Assembly: GCA_963971285.1 (NCBI GenBank)
Contig: OZ020244.1
Location: 10,850,001 to 10,914,000 of the forward strand
From: Astropecten irregularis
Taxonomy: Eukaryota > Echinodermata > Asteroidea > Paxillosida > Astropectinidae
Length of the DNA: 64,000 bases
Direction of reading: 5' to 3'
The notes beneath the pieces were generated by a model. It searched no databases. It was not told the DNA's origin and was given only the letters and a program-made list of their open reading frames with translations. A program made the translations under genes and the position numbers. Numbering within the stretch: position 1 is the first letter of the stretch; the number at the start of each line of letters is the position of its first letter. Shown in pieces: positions 53,737 to 64,000 of the stretch.

Positions 53737-55738
53737 CTACATCTCTCGCCTTATGGTCGGCTGGCACTCGTGTGGTTTCACCTACGACAACTCTCGCACA
53801 CAACCCACTTCCTTGTGTGTCGGTGCATCTAATTCGTTCCCCGTTTAGCTTTAACTCCATCGTCTGAAAATCTAAGGTGCCCTGGGTTGGAAGTAGAAAG
53901 TCCATTCCAAGTAGTCCCTTAATCCGACCTGTGTTCCCAAATACCGCATTAACTGGACAAGTTGTCCTGCCGACTTGAATTTCTATCCAGGCGCAACCAA
54001 GTGTCTCAATTTTACTGCCATCAGCAGTGCGTTTTCCTGCACCTAAACTCGTCAGTTGTGGTCTACTCTCCTTCGGAATTTGGTAGTACAATTCGGACGA
54101 TAGCACAGTGTCTGTTGCCCCGGTATCAACTAAGAGATTCGCCTTGACGCCTCTCATCACAGCTGGTACAAACAATCCAGTGCGAGCCTTGCGAACAGAT
54201 GGTAAGGTTCCACTGCTGCCTCTTTTCACGTCGCCTATGGTCTCTCCTGCGCGGTGTTCACCTGCGCCTGCTGGCCCTGTCGCTCCTCCAGCTTCCCCTC
54301 GGGCCGTTGGGTAAGCTGCTGGTCGTTTCCCGGACCGTCTTCTTTTCTCTACTGGTGGCTGTGAACAGTCGCGGGCGAAATGTCCCCTCTGTTTACACTT
54401 ATAGCAGATGTCACCTGTGGTTCCCTTGTGATAGGTGCCACGGGAGTTCTCAGCAGTTTTTTCCTGCTTCATGAGGGAGCCGACCTGCTGCGCCACTCTC
54501 TCCATCCACGCCTTTACTTCACGCTGGTTGGCCATGATGGACTCCTCCAACTTGCGGTGTTTCTCTTCCAAAGCATTCTTCTGCTCTTCCATGGTGCATG
54601 GCTCTTCACCTTCCACCACTCTGGCGAACTTGTTCCGCCTACCGCTACGTTGTTCCTCCGCCTTAAGGAAACCATCGGTATTCAGCGCGGCTCGTATTGC
54701 CTCGTCTAGTGATGAGGGTCTTGCGCGGAATATTCCTTCCCTGATCGCCTGTTCCTCGACTGCGTCAGAAAAGTGGCCCCTAGCTAGGCGATCTCGCCCA
54801 CTCTCACCTACCTCTGGGTACGCAAGTGCAGCCAACTCTCGGATGGACTGTCCTAGCTCCTGTAGTGACTCTCTAGGCCCCTGTCGCCTATGACGTAGCT
54901 CCAGGAGGTAGTTTTCGGCAAGTTGCCCAGGCCCAAACCTTTTCTCCAATAAACCAATCAACGTAGCGTAGGTGATGTGACTACCGCCGTCTGGAAGATT
55001 CCCCAACACCTTTACTGCAGCGCCTTGGAGACTCGCAGCTAGAAACACTTTAGCTTGGCTATCCGTCCAGCCGTTCGCCAGCCTACAGGCCTCAAAGTGC
55101 TGCTTGTAGTCTCTCCATGGAGTTTTCCCGTTAAACCGATCTGGAACAATATTTGGCCGTCTAGTCACACTAGACACACTGCCAAACCTCACTAGCTCCT
55201 CCGCCTGTTCCCCATCTCTCTTCTGTGCGGGAATTTCACCTACGAATGACCGCAAGTCTCCCGAAGAATGCTGCGGTATTGAAAACTCTTCTTCCGTTGT
55301 CCGCTGGCGGCTTTCAGTGGAACACCCAATCGGTTCCCAGCCCGGTAGACTGTTGCTTGCTAAACCATAACTCGGAGCCCTTTCCGACGCCATCGAAGTA
55401 GTCGCCCTTGTAGGAATTGGAGTCGGTGGAGGCGCAGGTGTACTCCGACATTTGCTTTGCTCCTTCAGCGTTGGCAGTACTCGGGGATGTGGCGTAGGCG
55501 GCAACGCTGAGTCCATCGTCGAGTTGTTTTCTGTGCTGCCGTAGTGTGCAGCCATCGATAGGTTCCCGGACCTATATCCTGAGTCCTTGCTCCTCATAGC
55601 CCTCTGCAGTCGCCTAGTTAGTTGCTGGATATCAGCCTTCAGTTGCTCAATCTGAACCTTATCCTTCTGTAACACAGGCTCGCCCCTCTGCATGGCAAAT
55701 AACAACTCGTCGTCGCAGTCAATCGGCCTTCTCGCCAT
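53684..55738 (-). CDS. gag: Gag-protease polyprotein
   Basis: 684 aa. N-terminal coiled coil (about 22-45, VQIEQLKADIQQLTRRLQRA), Pro/Ser-rich region, capsid domain (about 200-350: FNGKTPWRDYKQHFEACRLA, LLEKRFGPGQLAENYLLELR), second coiled coil (about 385-430), zinc knuckle CYKCKQRGHFARDC (about 455), and an aspartic protease with LLVDTGATDTVLSSELYY and GLLGMDFLL (about 530-640). Gag with fused protease is usual for several Ty3/Gypsy lineages, where RT would follow in frame or after a shift. Here the frame ends at TAG 53686-53684 and a zinc-finger ORF takes the place of RT. Confidence 0.94.
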   Translation of the reverse strand: MARRPIDCDDELLFAMQRGEPVLQKDKVQIEQLKADIQQLTRRLQRAMRSKDSGYRSGNLSMAAHYGSTENNSTMDSALPPTPHPRVLPTLKEQSKCRSTPAPPPTPIPTRATTSMASERAPSYGLASNSLPGWEPIGCSTESRQRTTEEEFSIPQHSSGDLRSFVGEIPAQKRDGEQAEELVRFGSVSSVTRRPNIVPDRFNGKTPWRDYKQHFEACRLANGWTDSQAKVFLAASLQGAAVKVLGNLPDGGSHITYATLIGLLEKRFGPGQLAENYLLELRHRRQGPRESLQELGQSIRELAALAYPEVGESGRDRLARGHFSDAVEEQAIREGIFRARPSSLDEAIRAALNTDGFLKAEEQRSGRRNKFARVVEGEEPCTMEEQKNALEEKHRKLEESIMANQREVKAWMERVAQQVGSLMKQEKTAENSRGTYHKGTTGDICYKCKQRGHFARDCSQPPVEKRRRSGKRPAAYPTARGEAGGATGPAGAGEHRAGETIGDVKRGSSGTLPSVRKARTGLFVPAVMRGVKANLLVDTGATDTVLSSELYYQIPKESRPQLTSLGAGKRTADGSKIETLGCAWIEIQVGRTTCPVNAVFGNTGRIKGLLGMDFLLPTQGTLDFQTMELKLNGERIRCTDTQGSGLCARVVVGETTRVPADHKARDVARSEDEGPVSGMPNAHA

Positions 55739-55834
55739 GGCGCCTATATAGGTGATTCTCTAATTTCTAGCCGTAGGTGTCTTGTTTTCCGATGATCTAA
55801 TCTCTGATGATCTCTGTGGTAATATCACGGCGCC

Positions 55835-55854
55835 TAATCCCACTTCTGACACCA
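55835..55854 (-). other. Primer-binding site
   Basis: Two bases after the 5' LTR the minus strand reads TGGTGTCAGAAGTGGGATTA. TGG pairs with the tRNA CCA end, and the position is standard. Confidence 0.8.
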
Positions 55855-55856
55855 TT

Positions 55857-56702
55857 TGTGGCGGATTTGGTCCAAGAATGACCGCTGCCCGGGTCGCTCT
55901 CGGCCAATGTCAGCGAGCGGTCGAACTTCAAAAGGCCGGGGAGGCAGATCCGTTTGGCGGCAGTCTACCGCCTAGGCCCGCAACACACCAACAGCGATCA
56001 CCTAGATCACTCACTCAGGGGAAAACACCTCAGGGAAGGGGGCTGATTATAATTCTAAAACCTGGCACTTGACACTGCGGATTCGGATGTCTAGAACAAT
56101 CAAGCATGCCACGATCGCCAACAACAGGACCATGACCACAGCCAGCAAGATAAACACAATTGTTCTTGTTTCCATCATCAAGAAAGCAAAGGCGGACACA
56201 TAAGTTTGGCTTCTGAAGTAACAATTTAATTCCTTCGCCTATCTAGGCGACTCAAAGGCGCTTGTCCTAACTAGGTGACAATTATAGGCGCTTCGCCTAC
56301 AGGAGACTTATACACAAATCGGCTTTATTGCCTCTCACAAATTATAACAATAACTTGTCAATAATGAACATGACTTTATACTGCCTAGTTCTGATTATGA
56401 AACTCACAGCAGGGAATTTTCCGCCTGGGCTCTGTCACTCTGCAATAATATAAGGCTGCTCTCAACAGTCACTAATTACTAATTAGAGTGTGACGACGTC
56501 CACTCATCAAGGACGCTGGACGGAAAGAGACCCTCGGCCACGCACGTGCATGACTTAAATACACCCCCGGTGTCGACTGGCCCCTCTCCAAATAATGCGT
56601 GGCTTCTGAGTACGAGAAGGCTAGCAACTAGCCCAGGGTGACGAACCCATATGTACTCGATAATCGATACCGAATAATCGATTCTGGATGCATTGCGCTA
56701 CA
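55857..56702 (-). repeat. 5' LTR (846 bp)
   Basis: Partner of 51107-51952. Followed by the target duplication ATAC. Confidence 0.97.
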
Positions 56703-57071
56703 ATACAAAGCAGCATCGCTTGTGTTGTTTCCATAACATTCAGCAATATCTGCAATTAGCGTACACATTGGGTAAAAAATGTGGGTTTTTTTTTATGCCT
56801 GGCTCCCAATAGTTTCCGCCATGCAGGTTGGCAAAAACTTGGGCTGTGACGTTGCAAAAGCTTAATAATATCAACAAAATGGCGGCCCGCAACTTAACGT
56901 TACTCAAACTCAAAGTGTGAAATTAAACATCGTTTGTTAATTAATGTCATATTTTGTGAACTTTTTACAAATCTATGAACGTGCTCTGCAACAAGGAACC
57001 ACGTAGCATATTCTTAACTACAACACCGTATCTAAATCCGCATCATTATTCCGTCATGTCCATGAGTTATT
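56703..57071. other. Unassigned, possible promoter/first exon
   Basis: The phrase AAAATGGCGGCCCGCAAC at about 56876 has a good Kozak context and reads MAARNLTLLKLKV before a stop. A donor could overlap the stop (AAA|GTGTGA). There is no supporting homology, so it is not called as a gene. Confidence 0.25.
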
Positions 57072-57420
57072 GCTACTATGCTAGGCAGTAGGCCTAGCCT
57101 ACTAGTAGAAGTACTAGTACTAGTACTAGTAGGCCTAGTAGTAGTAGGCCTAGGCCTAGTACAGTAGTAGTAGTACTACTACTAGTAGTACTGTAGCGCG
57201 TAGTACTAGGCCTAGTACTGTTACTAGTGTTTAGTACTAGGCCTACTACTAGCCTACTGTACTGTTGTACTAGGCCTACTACTACTACTAGTACTGGCCT
57301 AGGTCTACTATGCCTATGGTAGGCTTAACGTTAATACTAAGTAGCCTACTACTAGGCCTAGGCCTATAACAGTTACTGGTTAGTACTAGGCCTATGTATT
57401 AGGCCTACTAGGCTACTGAG
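57072..57420. repeat. GGCCTA/GTACTA low-complexity tract
   Basis: A dense mixture of TAGGCCTA, AGTACTAGTA and GTAGTAG with many local palindromes (e.g. AGTAGTACTACT). No ORF. GGCCTA-rich stretches recur through the window. Confidence 0.9.
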
Positions 57421-59446
57421 TGTTAGTATAGTAGTGCAGACTGACTGCAGTGGAACATGGAGGTAAGTGGAACAAGGACAGGTCGTGTAAATTACAACAT
57501 GGCCTTTTATAATATTTTATTTGCTTCCAACGAGAATTTTTTTGAGTGTCACTACAAACAAAGCTAAGTACAATAGCTCCAGTCAGAGTGACAACATTCC
57601 AACCCGCTGACCTTGGATTGGAGCGATGAAAACTAAGCATTAAGTTGTAGGCCTTTGGCTTTTAAGACAAAAATCTGTGAGAATTGTTTAATCTTAGTAG
57701 GCCTATACGGTACTTCAAAGAAGTATTATTGGAAAAACTAGGACTCGACAATGAAAGTCGTATGGAACACGATTTCTGCTTCTTGACAAAAATATTCAGA
57801 AAACAATTCTCGACGACGGGCGGTTTGTGCGTGATTTTGTCTGTACCTTGTGCCATTTACATGTTGGTTTTCATCGGTTGTCAAGTTCATGAGAATGAAA
57901 GTACCCGGATGTCCGTGCTGATCTATACAACTTCCAAGTAGGACTATGCCTATTGTCTAACATAGGCCTACATGGCCTAACGAACCGTAACCAAAACAAA
58001 TCTGCTACCGTAAGTGAAAAATGTTGGCTAACGGTAACGGATTCCATGAAATTGGGCCCTAATCGAAGAGTAGTGCCAAAGAAATTTCCTCCAGGTCTAT
58101 GGTATAACTCAGTGCCTAGTATATTATTGCGTAACACTTCACTTGTGTAATTTCCAAAAGATTTCAGTTAGAGGACATTGTCTCAGGACATTAAATTTGC
58201 GAATACGTCATAGCCCTGCAGGAAGAATTCTAAGGCTTTCTGCTGCTTGCCACGAAAATATTCCAACAGTAATTTGTCGGCAGCGAAATTCAAGCAACAC
58301 AACAACTCTTTATGTGACAGACTTTCTAAAATGGTTGCCATTTTCTTTTATTATGTATGCAAGTTCTTACGATGCATTATGCATGTCTACTTTGCTGTGA
58401 TTGGCCCATCCCCACATTTCATATTCGCATATGAGGGCTTCCCTGGAAATCTGGCGAGAAAGGAAACACATACGCATTCGTGGACGACAGAGTGGTACAA
58501 GGCGTTGATACTAGTACAGCTAATTTGCATATGTTTAAGACCGCGAGAGGTCGCCGTTTGCCTAATGTGCATAATATTATTGTATGCGTCGCGCGTGATG
58601 GGGTTCGCTGTGATGGTGAATGCACGCAGTACATCTACGATCAACGCCTTGACCAAGGCTAAATTCAGATAGGCCTACTTGTAGTTGTAAATTTTTTTTT
58701 TTTTTGCAAACCACGCATCACATCAGCAGAGATGGAGTTGTCTTGTCTCGGAGTCAAGTTGTCTTTGCAGTAGACTTGTCTGGTGGCAACAGGCTTCTTA
58801 TGCCATTACATATCATAGATTGCAGGCTAGTAATGCTAATTGCTATAGTACAGGTTCAAATTGGATAGGTTCCAGACATGATCTCCAATTTTGTTTGTTT
58901 CATGTTTGACTGAGCCCTATTGAAAGGGAAAAAAGTGTAGAAAATTTGGCCCATGCTCAACAACCCAAAAAATGTTGGAAAAAAAAAAACTGTAGAATAC
59001 CAACTTCAATTTCAGTCAGTCATTTTGTCCATTTTGCCAAGTAAACATACTTGACATAAAAAAAAAACACCCAAACATTTAAATCCTTGATCTAGCATTT
59101 GATCTAGTAGTAGAATGTAATAATATAGATTTTAAAACTTTTCACCTGATTTTTTGCAATCAGTAACTGGATGTGAAATTACCCGATTTTGCCCAGCACT
59201 ACCCTGTTAATTATACATGAACATTTCTGTTTTGGTTTGTTATCAATGTTGTGTTTAAGAAGAAATTTGACAATATTTCAGTACAAAAATACATAATTCT
59301 TTTGCGGTCGTGGCAAACTTTAAAACAACCGGTCATTGCAGATTGCAGTTCACGGACCAAAGGATAATCTGGTAGAAGCATTCTTACTTGGCCATATTGG
59401 GAAATGTCTGATAAAAATCTGTTCTTGTTTTTTCGTACTGCCACAG
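57421..59446. other. No confident gene
   Basis: 57990-58053 ends TAACGGATTCCATGAAATTG followed by GGCCCT. It is a terminus of the MITE family seen at 33986-34211. Otherwise only short chance ORFs. Confidence 0.5.
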
Positions 59447-60182
59447 AAATATAAAACCTTGGATGTCGACCAGTACCAGTCACAATGCAGTAAAGGTGAT
59501 GTCCACCCTAGGCATGATTAACCATTGGTAATATTCAGGACCAGCAAAGTGGAGGGAGGTAATCTTTCTTATCGAACTCTTCTTTCTCAATTGACACTAG
59601 GCTTTGTGTGTTACAGAAAGTTGACCCAATTTTAGATTTCATCTTTCTGTACATTGCTTCCAATAAAAAACTGTGTAAAAAAAAATCCTTATTATTTTTC
59701 TTTGCCCTGGTTTAGTTTGATGAACATTTTGTCCAAGTCACTGAAACTCTTGTAAAAGATTTATGTTGTTTATCATCAAGCGAATGTAGGGTTCTCCCTA
59801 GTTTATTTTCTTCCACATTGGTCACAGTATCCATTACATTAGTGCAAATACAATACAAAAAATGGGAGGAGGTCAGAGAAAAATCCATGAACCAGTATTA
59901 GTTAACTTTAAACCAACTTGATGCATGCCATGTTGCCAGTAAATTAAAATGGTTGTTACAATTGTTATGTATGACACAGTATAAAACAAAGATAAACAGA
60001 GGTCATCAATAAAGAGGGGAGACCTGACACACATCCAGCCAGCCTTTGTTTGATTGGTAGCATGCCAAATTTTCTAACAATTTTGATATTGTTTTTTACT
60101 TGCAGGATCACAGCTCTGTTTCCAAGGGATTGTCACTTCTGTCACTGAAGCCCGTGGCTCCCATCTCTTGATTCCTGTGTAA
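59447..60182 (+). CDS. Weak pair of 3'-terminal exons
   Basis: 59447-59495 follows a pyrimidine-rich acceptor (TTTTTTCGTACTGCCACAG) and ends AAAG|GTGATG. 60106-60182 follows TTTTACTTGCAG and ends TAA. Joined in phase they read KYKTLDVDQYQSQCSK, then SQLCFQGIVTSV and HLLIPV. I recognise no family. Splice signals are the only support. Confidence 0.3.
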
Positions 60183-61679
60183 TTTTTAAGTTACGAATCA
60201 TTGATGGGTTCAGCTGGCTTTACGTAAATTCATCTCAGTTGAGTTTGTTATTGAGCAGACAATACTCTCACCAAATACAGCTTGGAACATGTCAACTAGT
60301 GTTCATCAGCTTTGTAACCCTAACGTTGGTGCATTTGGAAGATGTACATGTATCATGTGTATTGCTCAGCATCAGTGTTTCTTCTCAAAACTCATAGGAA
60401 TAAAATTGAGTGAAACTATCAAAATATACTTAGGAGGGGGTGGTATGTGTGCTACTTTTTTGTACTACAACTGCCTCTTATCAATCAGGAAACAAAATAA
60501 TAATGTTATTTTAAGTCTTGATTGGATTGTGATGATCAAATTCCACATGACCTTTGTTAATTATGTTTGCATGCAACAGATTGCATAGCTTGGTTGCATC
60601 GATGAGGCCATGAGACATTGATTCTATAATCCTTTTCCCTGGAGCGTATTGGAACATTTTGGCTTTCATTCCATTGAGTCAATATTACATGTGCACTTAC
60701 ATGTGCACATACATGTGCATATCATTGTATCACAACAGTTTAAAAGTATAACAAATTTTTAAAATATTCAAAGTAGCCTGTAGTCTGGTCTATTATAATT
60801 TTATCACAATACCCTTTCTTAATTATAAAATTAATCATTTGACTTAATAACAGTAATTATCTGAAGCCTTATAGCTGATTTGGTTCGGCTAATTTAATGA
60901 AAACTGATAGAAGATAAATGAGATACTGCTTGAAATGTCACCTTTAGCTGTACAGTGTAGATTTGATATAGAAACTCTAAACTTATATTATTATTATTGT
61001 TACTCTTTTGAGTAAGTGTCTTTAGTAATCCACCTCCCTCTTAGCTCTGGAAAACTTGTTGGCTACTACTATGCACAAAATTGTAAACCCTGACACACAA
61101 ACAATCGCTTATGCAAATGCACCTGTGTATGTTTCCTGCTTATCTATGCACATGCAGGGAAATACATAATCTCCATCAGTCAATCAAGGTTGAAAGGAAC
61201 AGGTTTAAAAAGGGACCAGAATCTGAGTACATGTATGTTTTTTAGTGGTTTCTTTAGAAAAGTTTGTGCTTTGAATTTGAAATAATGTGCATGTTGTAAT
61301 TGTTGTCCATGAATAAATCAATGATAAAAAAAAAGATTAATTGAGTTCATTGGTTAAAAATGTAATTTTGATCAGGATCAAGTTATAGCAATGGTCAATT
61401 AAACTAGGGCATAGCATGCTCAATACTGTTTGAATATATATTGACTGAATTCTTCAAAATGCTATTGTTGCCCCACCCTCATTCCCAGTTAGGGTTATGG
61501 TTAGGGTTAGAATTAGGTAAAGAAATACACAGTTGGGTAGTCTGAACATAAAAGTTTCGGTAAATAACCGAGTGACAAAGGGATTAAAAGAAATTGGATG
61601 AAAATACTTGTTTTCATATTAAATTAGTATCAAATTTGGTACATGTACGTGCCCATAAACCAATACCGAAAAATTATAG
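60183..61679. other. No recognised gene
   Basis: AT-rich. A short telomere-like stretch (GTTAGGGTTATGGTTAGGGT) lies near 61490-61512; it is too short to call an interstitial telomere. Confidence 0.5.
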
Positions 61680-62745
61680 CTTTGGTTTAAGGGCAGTTTG
61701 AGTCATAACTTACGTTTCATACATAATTGCTCAGTCCCTCTTGAAAAAGATCAGAGAAAGATCCATTCTCTAAGATTGATAGGGAAATTTTTCCATTTCA
61801 TGACTTACTACAACAAAAAAAACCTTTTACAAAATGGGTACAACCTCCTACAGATACATGAGGCCCTTGTCTTGACGTTTTACAAATTTTCCTTAAGATA
61901 TCGGTCGTGTTCAGTATTGAATAACTTTAAGGAACAATGACCAATCGGTGTAATTTTTTCGACTTTCTATTCATTAAGGCTTACTAAATAATCCTGTATT
62001 CTATGAAAGCTTTTGAACAATATATACATAGGTTAAATCGAAATTCCTGAGAGGTTGAATTGTTGTTTTTTTTTGGTTTAAGGGATCTCCAAAATTGGCC
62101 AAAAAGTACTTAACAACTTATATTTTCGAAAATAATAGCCGTATGATTTCGTTGATTTTTTGGGTAAACCTCACAATCATTACATACCTGTAATTATTTT
62201 TTGGGTGCTAAATATGACTTGAAAAACACTTTTTTCAACCAAAAATCAATCTGTTGCTGGTTTAAGGGCATTCTATGTAACCAGGCTAAAATAAAAATCA
62301 TTAAAAAATTCTTGCTTCTTTTGTCTGTTTGTTTCCAACAAATCATGTAGATTTACCCCCTTTCTCGAATGAAATCACCAAACGTGCGCAAGCTCATAAT
62401 TTAATAACTTTTCCTAACCCTAATCAGATATAACCCAATTTGGCGAGTCATTCAGCAACTGGCGAAATACAGTCAACAGAGGGCCTACTTTTGGTTTAAG
62501 GGGAGATGCCTGGAAATGCCAACATCCCGTTACGAAGGTCGCTCGTACAATAACATTACAATTTGGACTCAATCAGCGTCATATCTCGAAAGATTCAAGC
62601 ATTCTAAGATCAATTTGCGCAAAGGGATCATAATGTATATTTTTAGAATGTATTCATCTTCATATTTCTTCTCAGAGACACGGAAATATTATTTCTCCAC
62701 CCTCTTTTTCCACGTCCAGTATATTTTTGGGGTTTAAGGGATATC
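61680..62745. repeat. Five spaced copies of GGTTTAAGGG
   Basis: The motif GGTTTAAGGG occurs at about 61684, 62079, 62259, 62494 and 62730. Two copies continue as GATCTCC / GATATCTCC. Possibly remnants of a degraded tandem repeat or of TTAA-type transposon ends. Confidence 0.4.
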
Positions 62746-63639
62746 TCCTTTCTCTGGGTCACCCTTTTATACATTTGATTGGCTCTAATTATTATTAAAC
62801 CCCACATTTGAATTGTTTAAATACGGTTTGCTCTGTATGGACTGAAAGGTTAGTTTGTATGTCGGCTCTGTAATCAAATTAATATTTTGAAACTAACAGA
62901 ATTAATATCGCGATTTTGTTTTGTTTTACAAATGCCCGATAAACTCGTATTAAAGTTGATTGGGCATCAACAATGGATCTGTGGGGGTTTATTGTATAAT
63001 TTATGTTTATAATCCTTCTCGCGAGCGTCGTGTGTGGTCGGTATGCTGAACTGTATACTTTGTATTTAACTGTTATAAAATTAATGTAGGGCTGGGACCG
63101 ATATGTATAGGCACGTACGTATCCAGTACACGAATGGATGGAGCGTCAGACGCAGCGTGGAAAGTTGCATGTAAATTGTAATACATGTATGCCTAGCTGT
63201 AGTATCAATAAAAAGTTCGGGTCAAAATCAGGTCAAACATGAAAAAAGAAAAGAAATAGGCCATTCAACGACCAACTCCAGTCCACGCTATACATAACGG
63301 GTTAAAGGAATCATTAAAGGTGCATGACTGCTATAAAGTCACAGCGAAGTCTTTTTCGTTTTGGGGTGGGGAGGGGCTGGCAATGATGGGGGAATTGAAC
63401 ACAAAATTGACAAACCTTTGAACCAATTTTTTTTTTGTCACATCTTTAATTGATAAATCATACTTTAAGATTTTTATCATGATATTGGGCCTAGATAATC
63501 ATATTAAAAAGACAAAAATGGTTAGTTCTTTACAAACAATTTAACCCTATGCCTATTTAAGTTATTCTAAATAATCATCAATTAACCACAAGGGAAACTG
63601 GCTGAATTTTCATTCATTGAACAGTGAGAAAGGAAAATT
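62746..63639. other. No recognised gene
   Basis: AT-rich non-coding sequence. Confidence 0.5.
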
Positions 63640-63712
63640 GACTGGAGCGGGACTCGAACCGGCGACCTCCGGAATACCATACCGGTGCTCTTACCATCTG
63701 AGCTATCCAGCC
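63640..63712 (-). repeat. tRNA-like SINE, best preserved copy
   Basis: On the minus strand GGCTGGATAGCTCAGATGGT starts a nearly perfect cloverleaf. The acceptor stem GGCTGGA/TCCAGTC, A box, a 4-bp anticodon stem (CCGG/CCGG) and B box GGTTCGAGTCC are all present. A functional tRNA cannot be excluded, but the flank GGGACAACACCAACATA is shared with the SINEs at 844, 6046 and 28471. Confidence 0.65.
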
Positions 63713-64000
63713 CTATGTTGGTGTTGTCCCTAACAATCAATTATCTTTGTTCACTTGGCAGTCAGATGCCATGAAACCAGTACGGTTTGACCAGATTTAT
63801 AGGATCAATTACAATGACAGTAAAACTAAGTTAATACAAGAAATGAAGTTGCAGGGTTTACAATTACACCAAAAATTTACTTTTAATGTCAAACAATAAA
63901 AATTGGGTTGTTTCATAAAGCTCATTATTTTAGTTATTTTTGTGTGTAGTTACATGCACATTATTATGCAATAACAATTTCAACAGAAGAAACTCTTATT

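Larger units (their letters stand above)
51107..56702 (-). mobile_element. Young non-autonomous LTR element (Gag-PR plus C2H2 ORF)
   Basis: 5.6-kb element with two 846-bp LTRs (TG..CA), flanked by ATAC on both sides (51103-51106 and 56703-56706). I noticed only two substitutions between the LTRs (ACAG/AGAG near 51738, CTCAA/CTCGA near 51907), so insertion is recent. Inside, on the minus strand, are a primer site, a 684-aa Gag-protease ORF and a C2H2 ORF. No reverse transcriptase, RNase H or integrase occurs anywhere in the 3.9-kb interior. It must be mobilised by an autonomous relative. The short motif CGCCTA/TAGGCG recurs throughout. Confidence 0.95.

Noticed and set aside
61490-61512. Telomere-like TTAGGG repeats
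   Set aside because: Only two or three imperfect units; chance occurrence is likely.

Overview
The window is eukaryotic nuclear DNA, AT-rich and dense in introns, transposons and short inverted-repeat elements. Frequent GGCCTA-rich tracts, tRNA-derived SINEs, a DIRS/Ngaro-type retrotransposon and Ty3/Gypsy elements point to a marine invertebrate deuterostome, most likely an echinoderm. That assignment is inference; no single gene here proves it. I see no rRNA genes, no CRISPR array and no bacterial-style operon.

Layout. (1) 1-9362 is an imperfect tandem segmental duplication: 1-4222 matches 5202-9362, with a spacer at 4223-5201. Each copy carries a foldback element, a pair of inverted tRNA-like SINEs and three exons of a zinc-finger / tyrosine-recombinase-like gene. 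The 3' exons of that gene exist only once, at 10513-12296. (2) 13325-21809 is a complete minus-strand Ty3/Gypsy element. It has 233-bp LTRs, a 4-bp target duplication, a Gag with an N-terminal helix-hairpin-helix motif, a textbook -1 frameshift site before pol, and an extra C2H2 zinc-finger ORF after pol. It sits inside an older foldback MITE. (3) 22200-23170 is the 3' stump of a second Gypsy element. (4) 24042-35804 holds the two convergent genes of a PIF/Harbinger-type system. A HARBI1-like nuclease is on the plus strand and a Myb/SANT-like partner is on the minus strand, with seven phase-consistent exons. The partner is broken by a hAT-like insertion in its last exon and by an in-frame stop. 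Its first intron contains a second hAT-like element with arrays of TGACGTCA sites and a 19-bp minisatellite.

(5) 35805-40380 contains three copies of a dispersed repeat, an inverted-repeat element and unannotated AT-rich sequence. (6) 40527-43659 looks like one end of a CACTG-ended DNA transposon, with a 132-bp tandem array and two spliced exons of an unnamed gene. (7) 43805-50529 is a Ngaro/DIRS-type element on the minus strand: gag, reverse transcriptase/RNase H, tyrosine recombinase, SGNH hydrolase, then 852-bp split direct repeats. (8) 51107-56702 is a very young LTR element with nearly identical 846-bp LTRs. It encodes Gag-protease and a second C2H2 ORF but no reverse transcriptase or integrase. 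(9) 56703-64000 is mostly unassigned, with a GGCCTA low-complexity tract, a weak pair of terminal exons and one more tRNA-like SINE.

The genes do not form one pathway. The window is a nest of mobile elements that use at least five kinds of machinery: Gypsy DDE integrase, Ngaro tyrosine recombinase, Harbinger nuclease, hAT-like TIRs and CACTG-type TIRs. The most unusual parts are the non-autonomous Gag-protease-C2H2 element, the HhH-Gag Gypsy element with its frameshift hairpin, and the partly duplicated recombinase-like gene.
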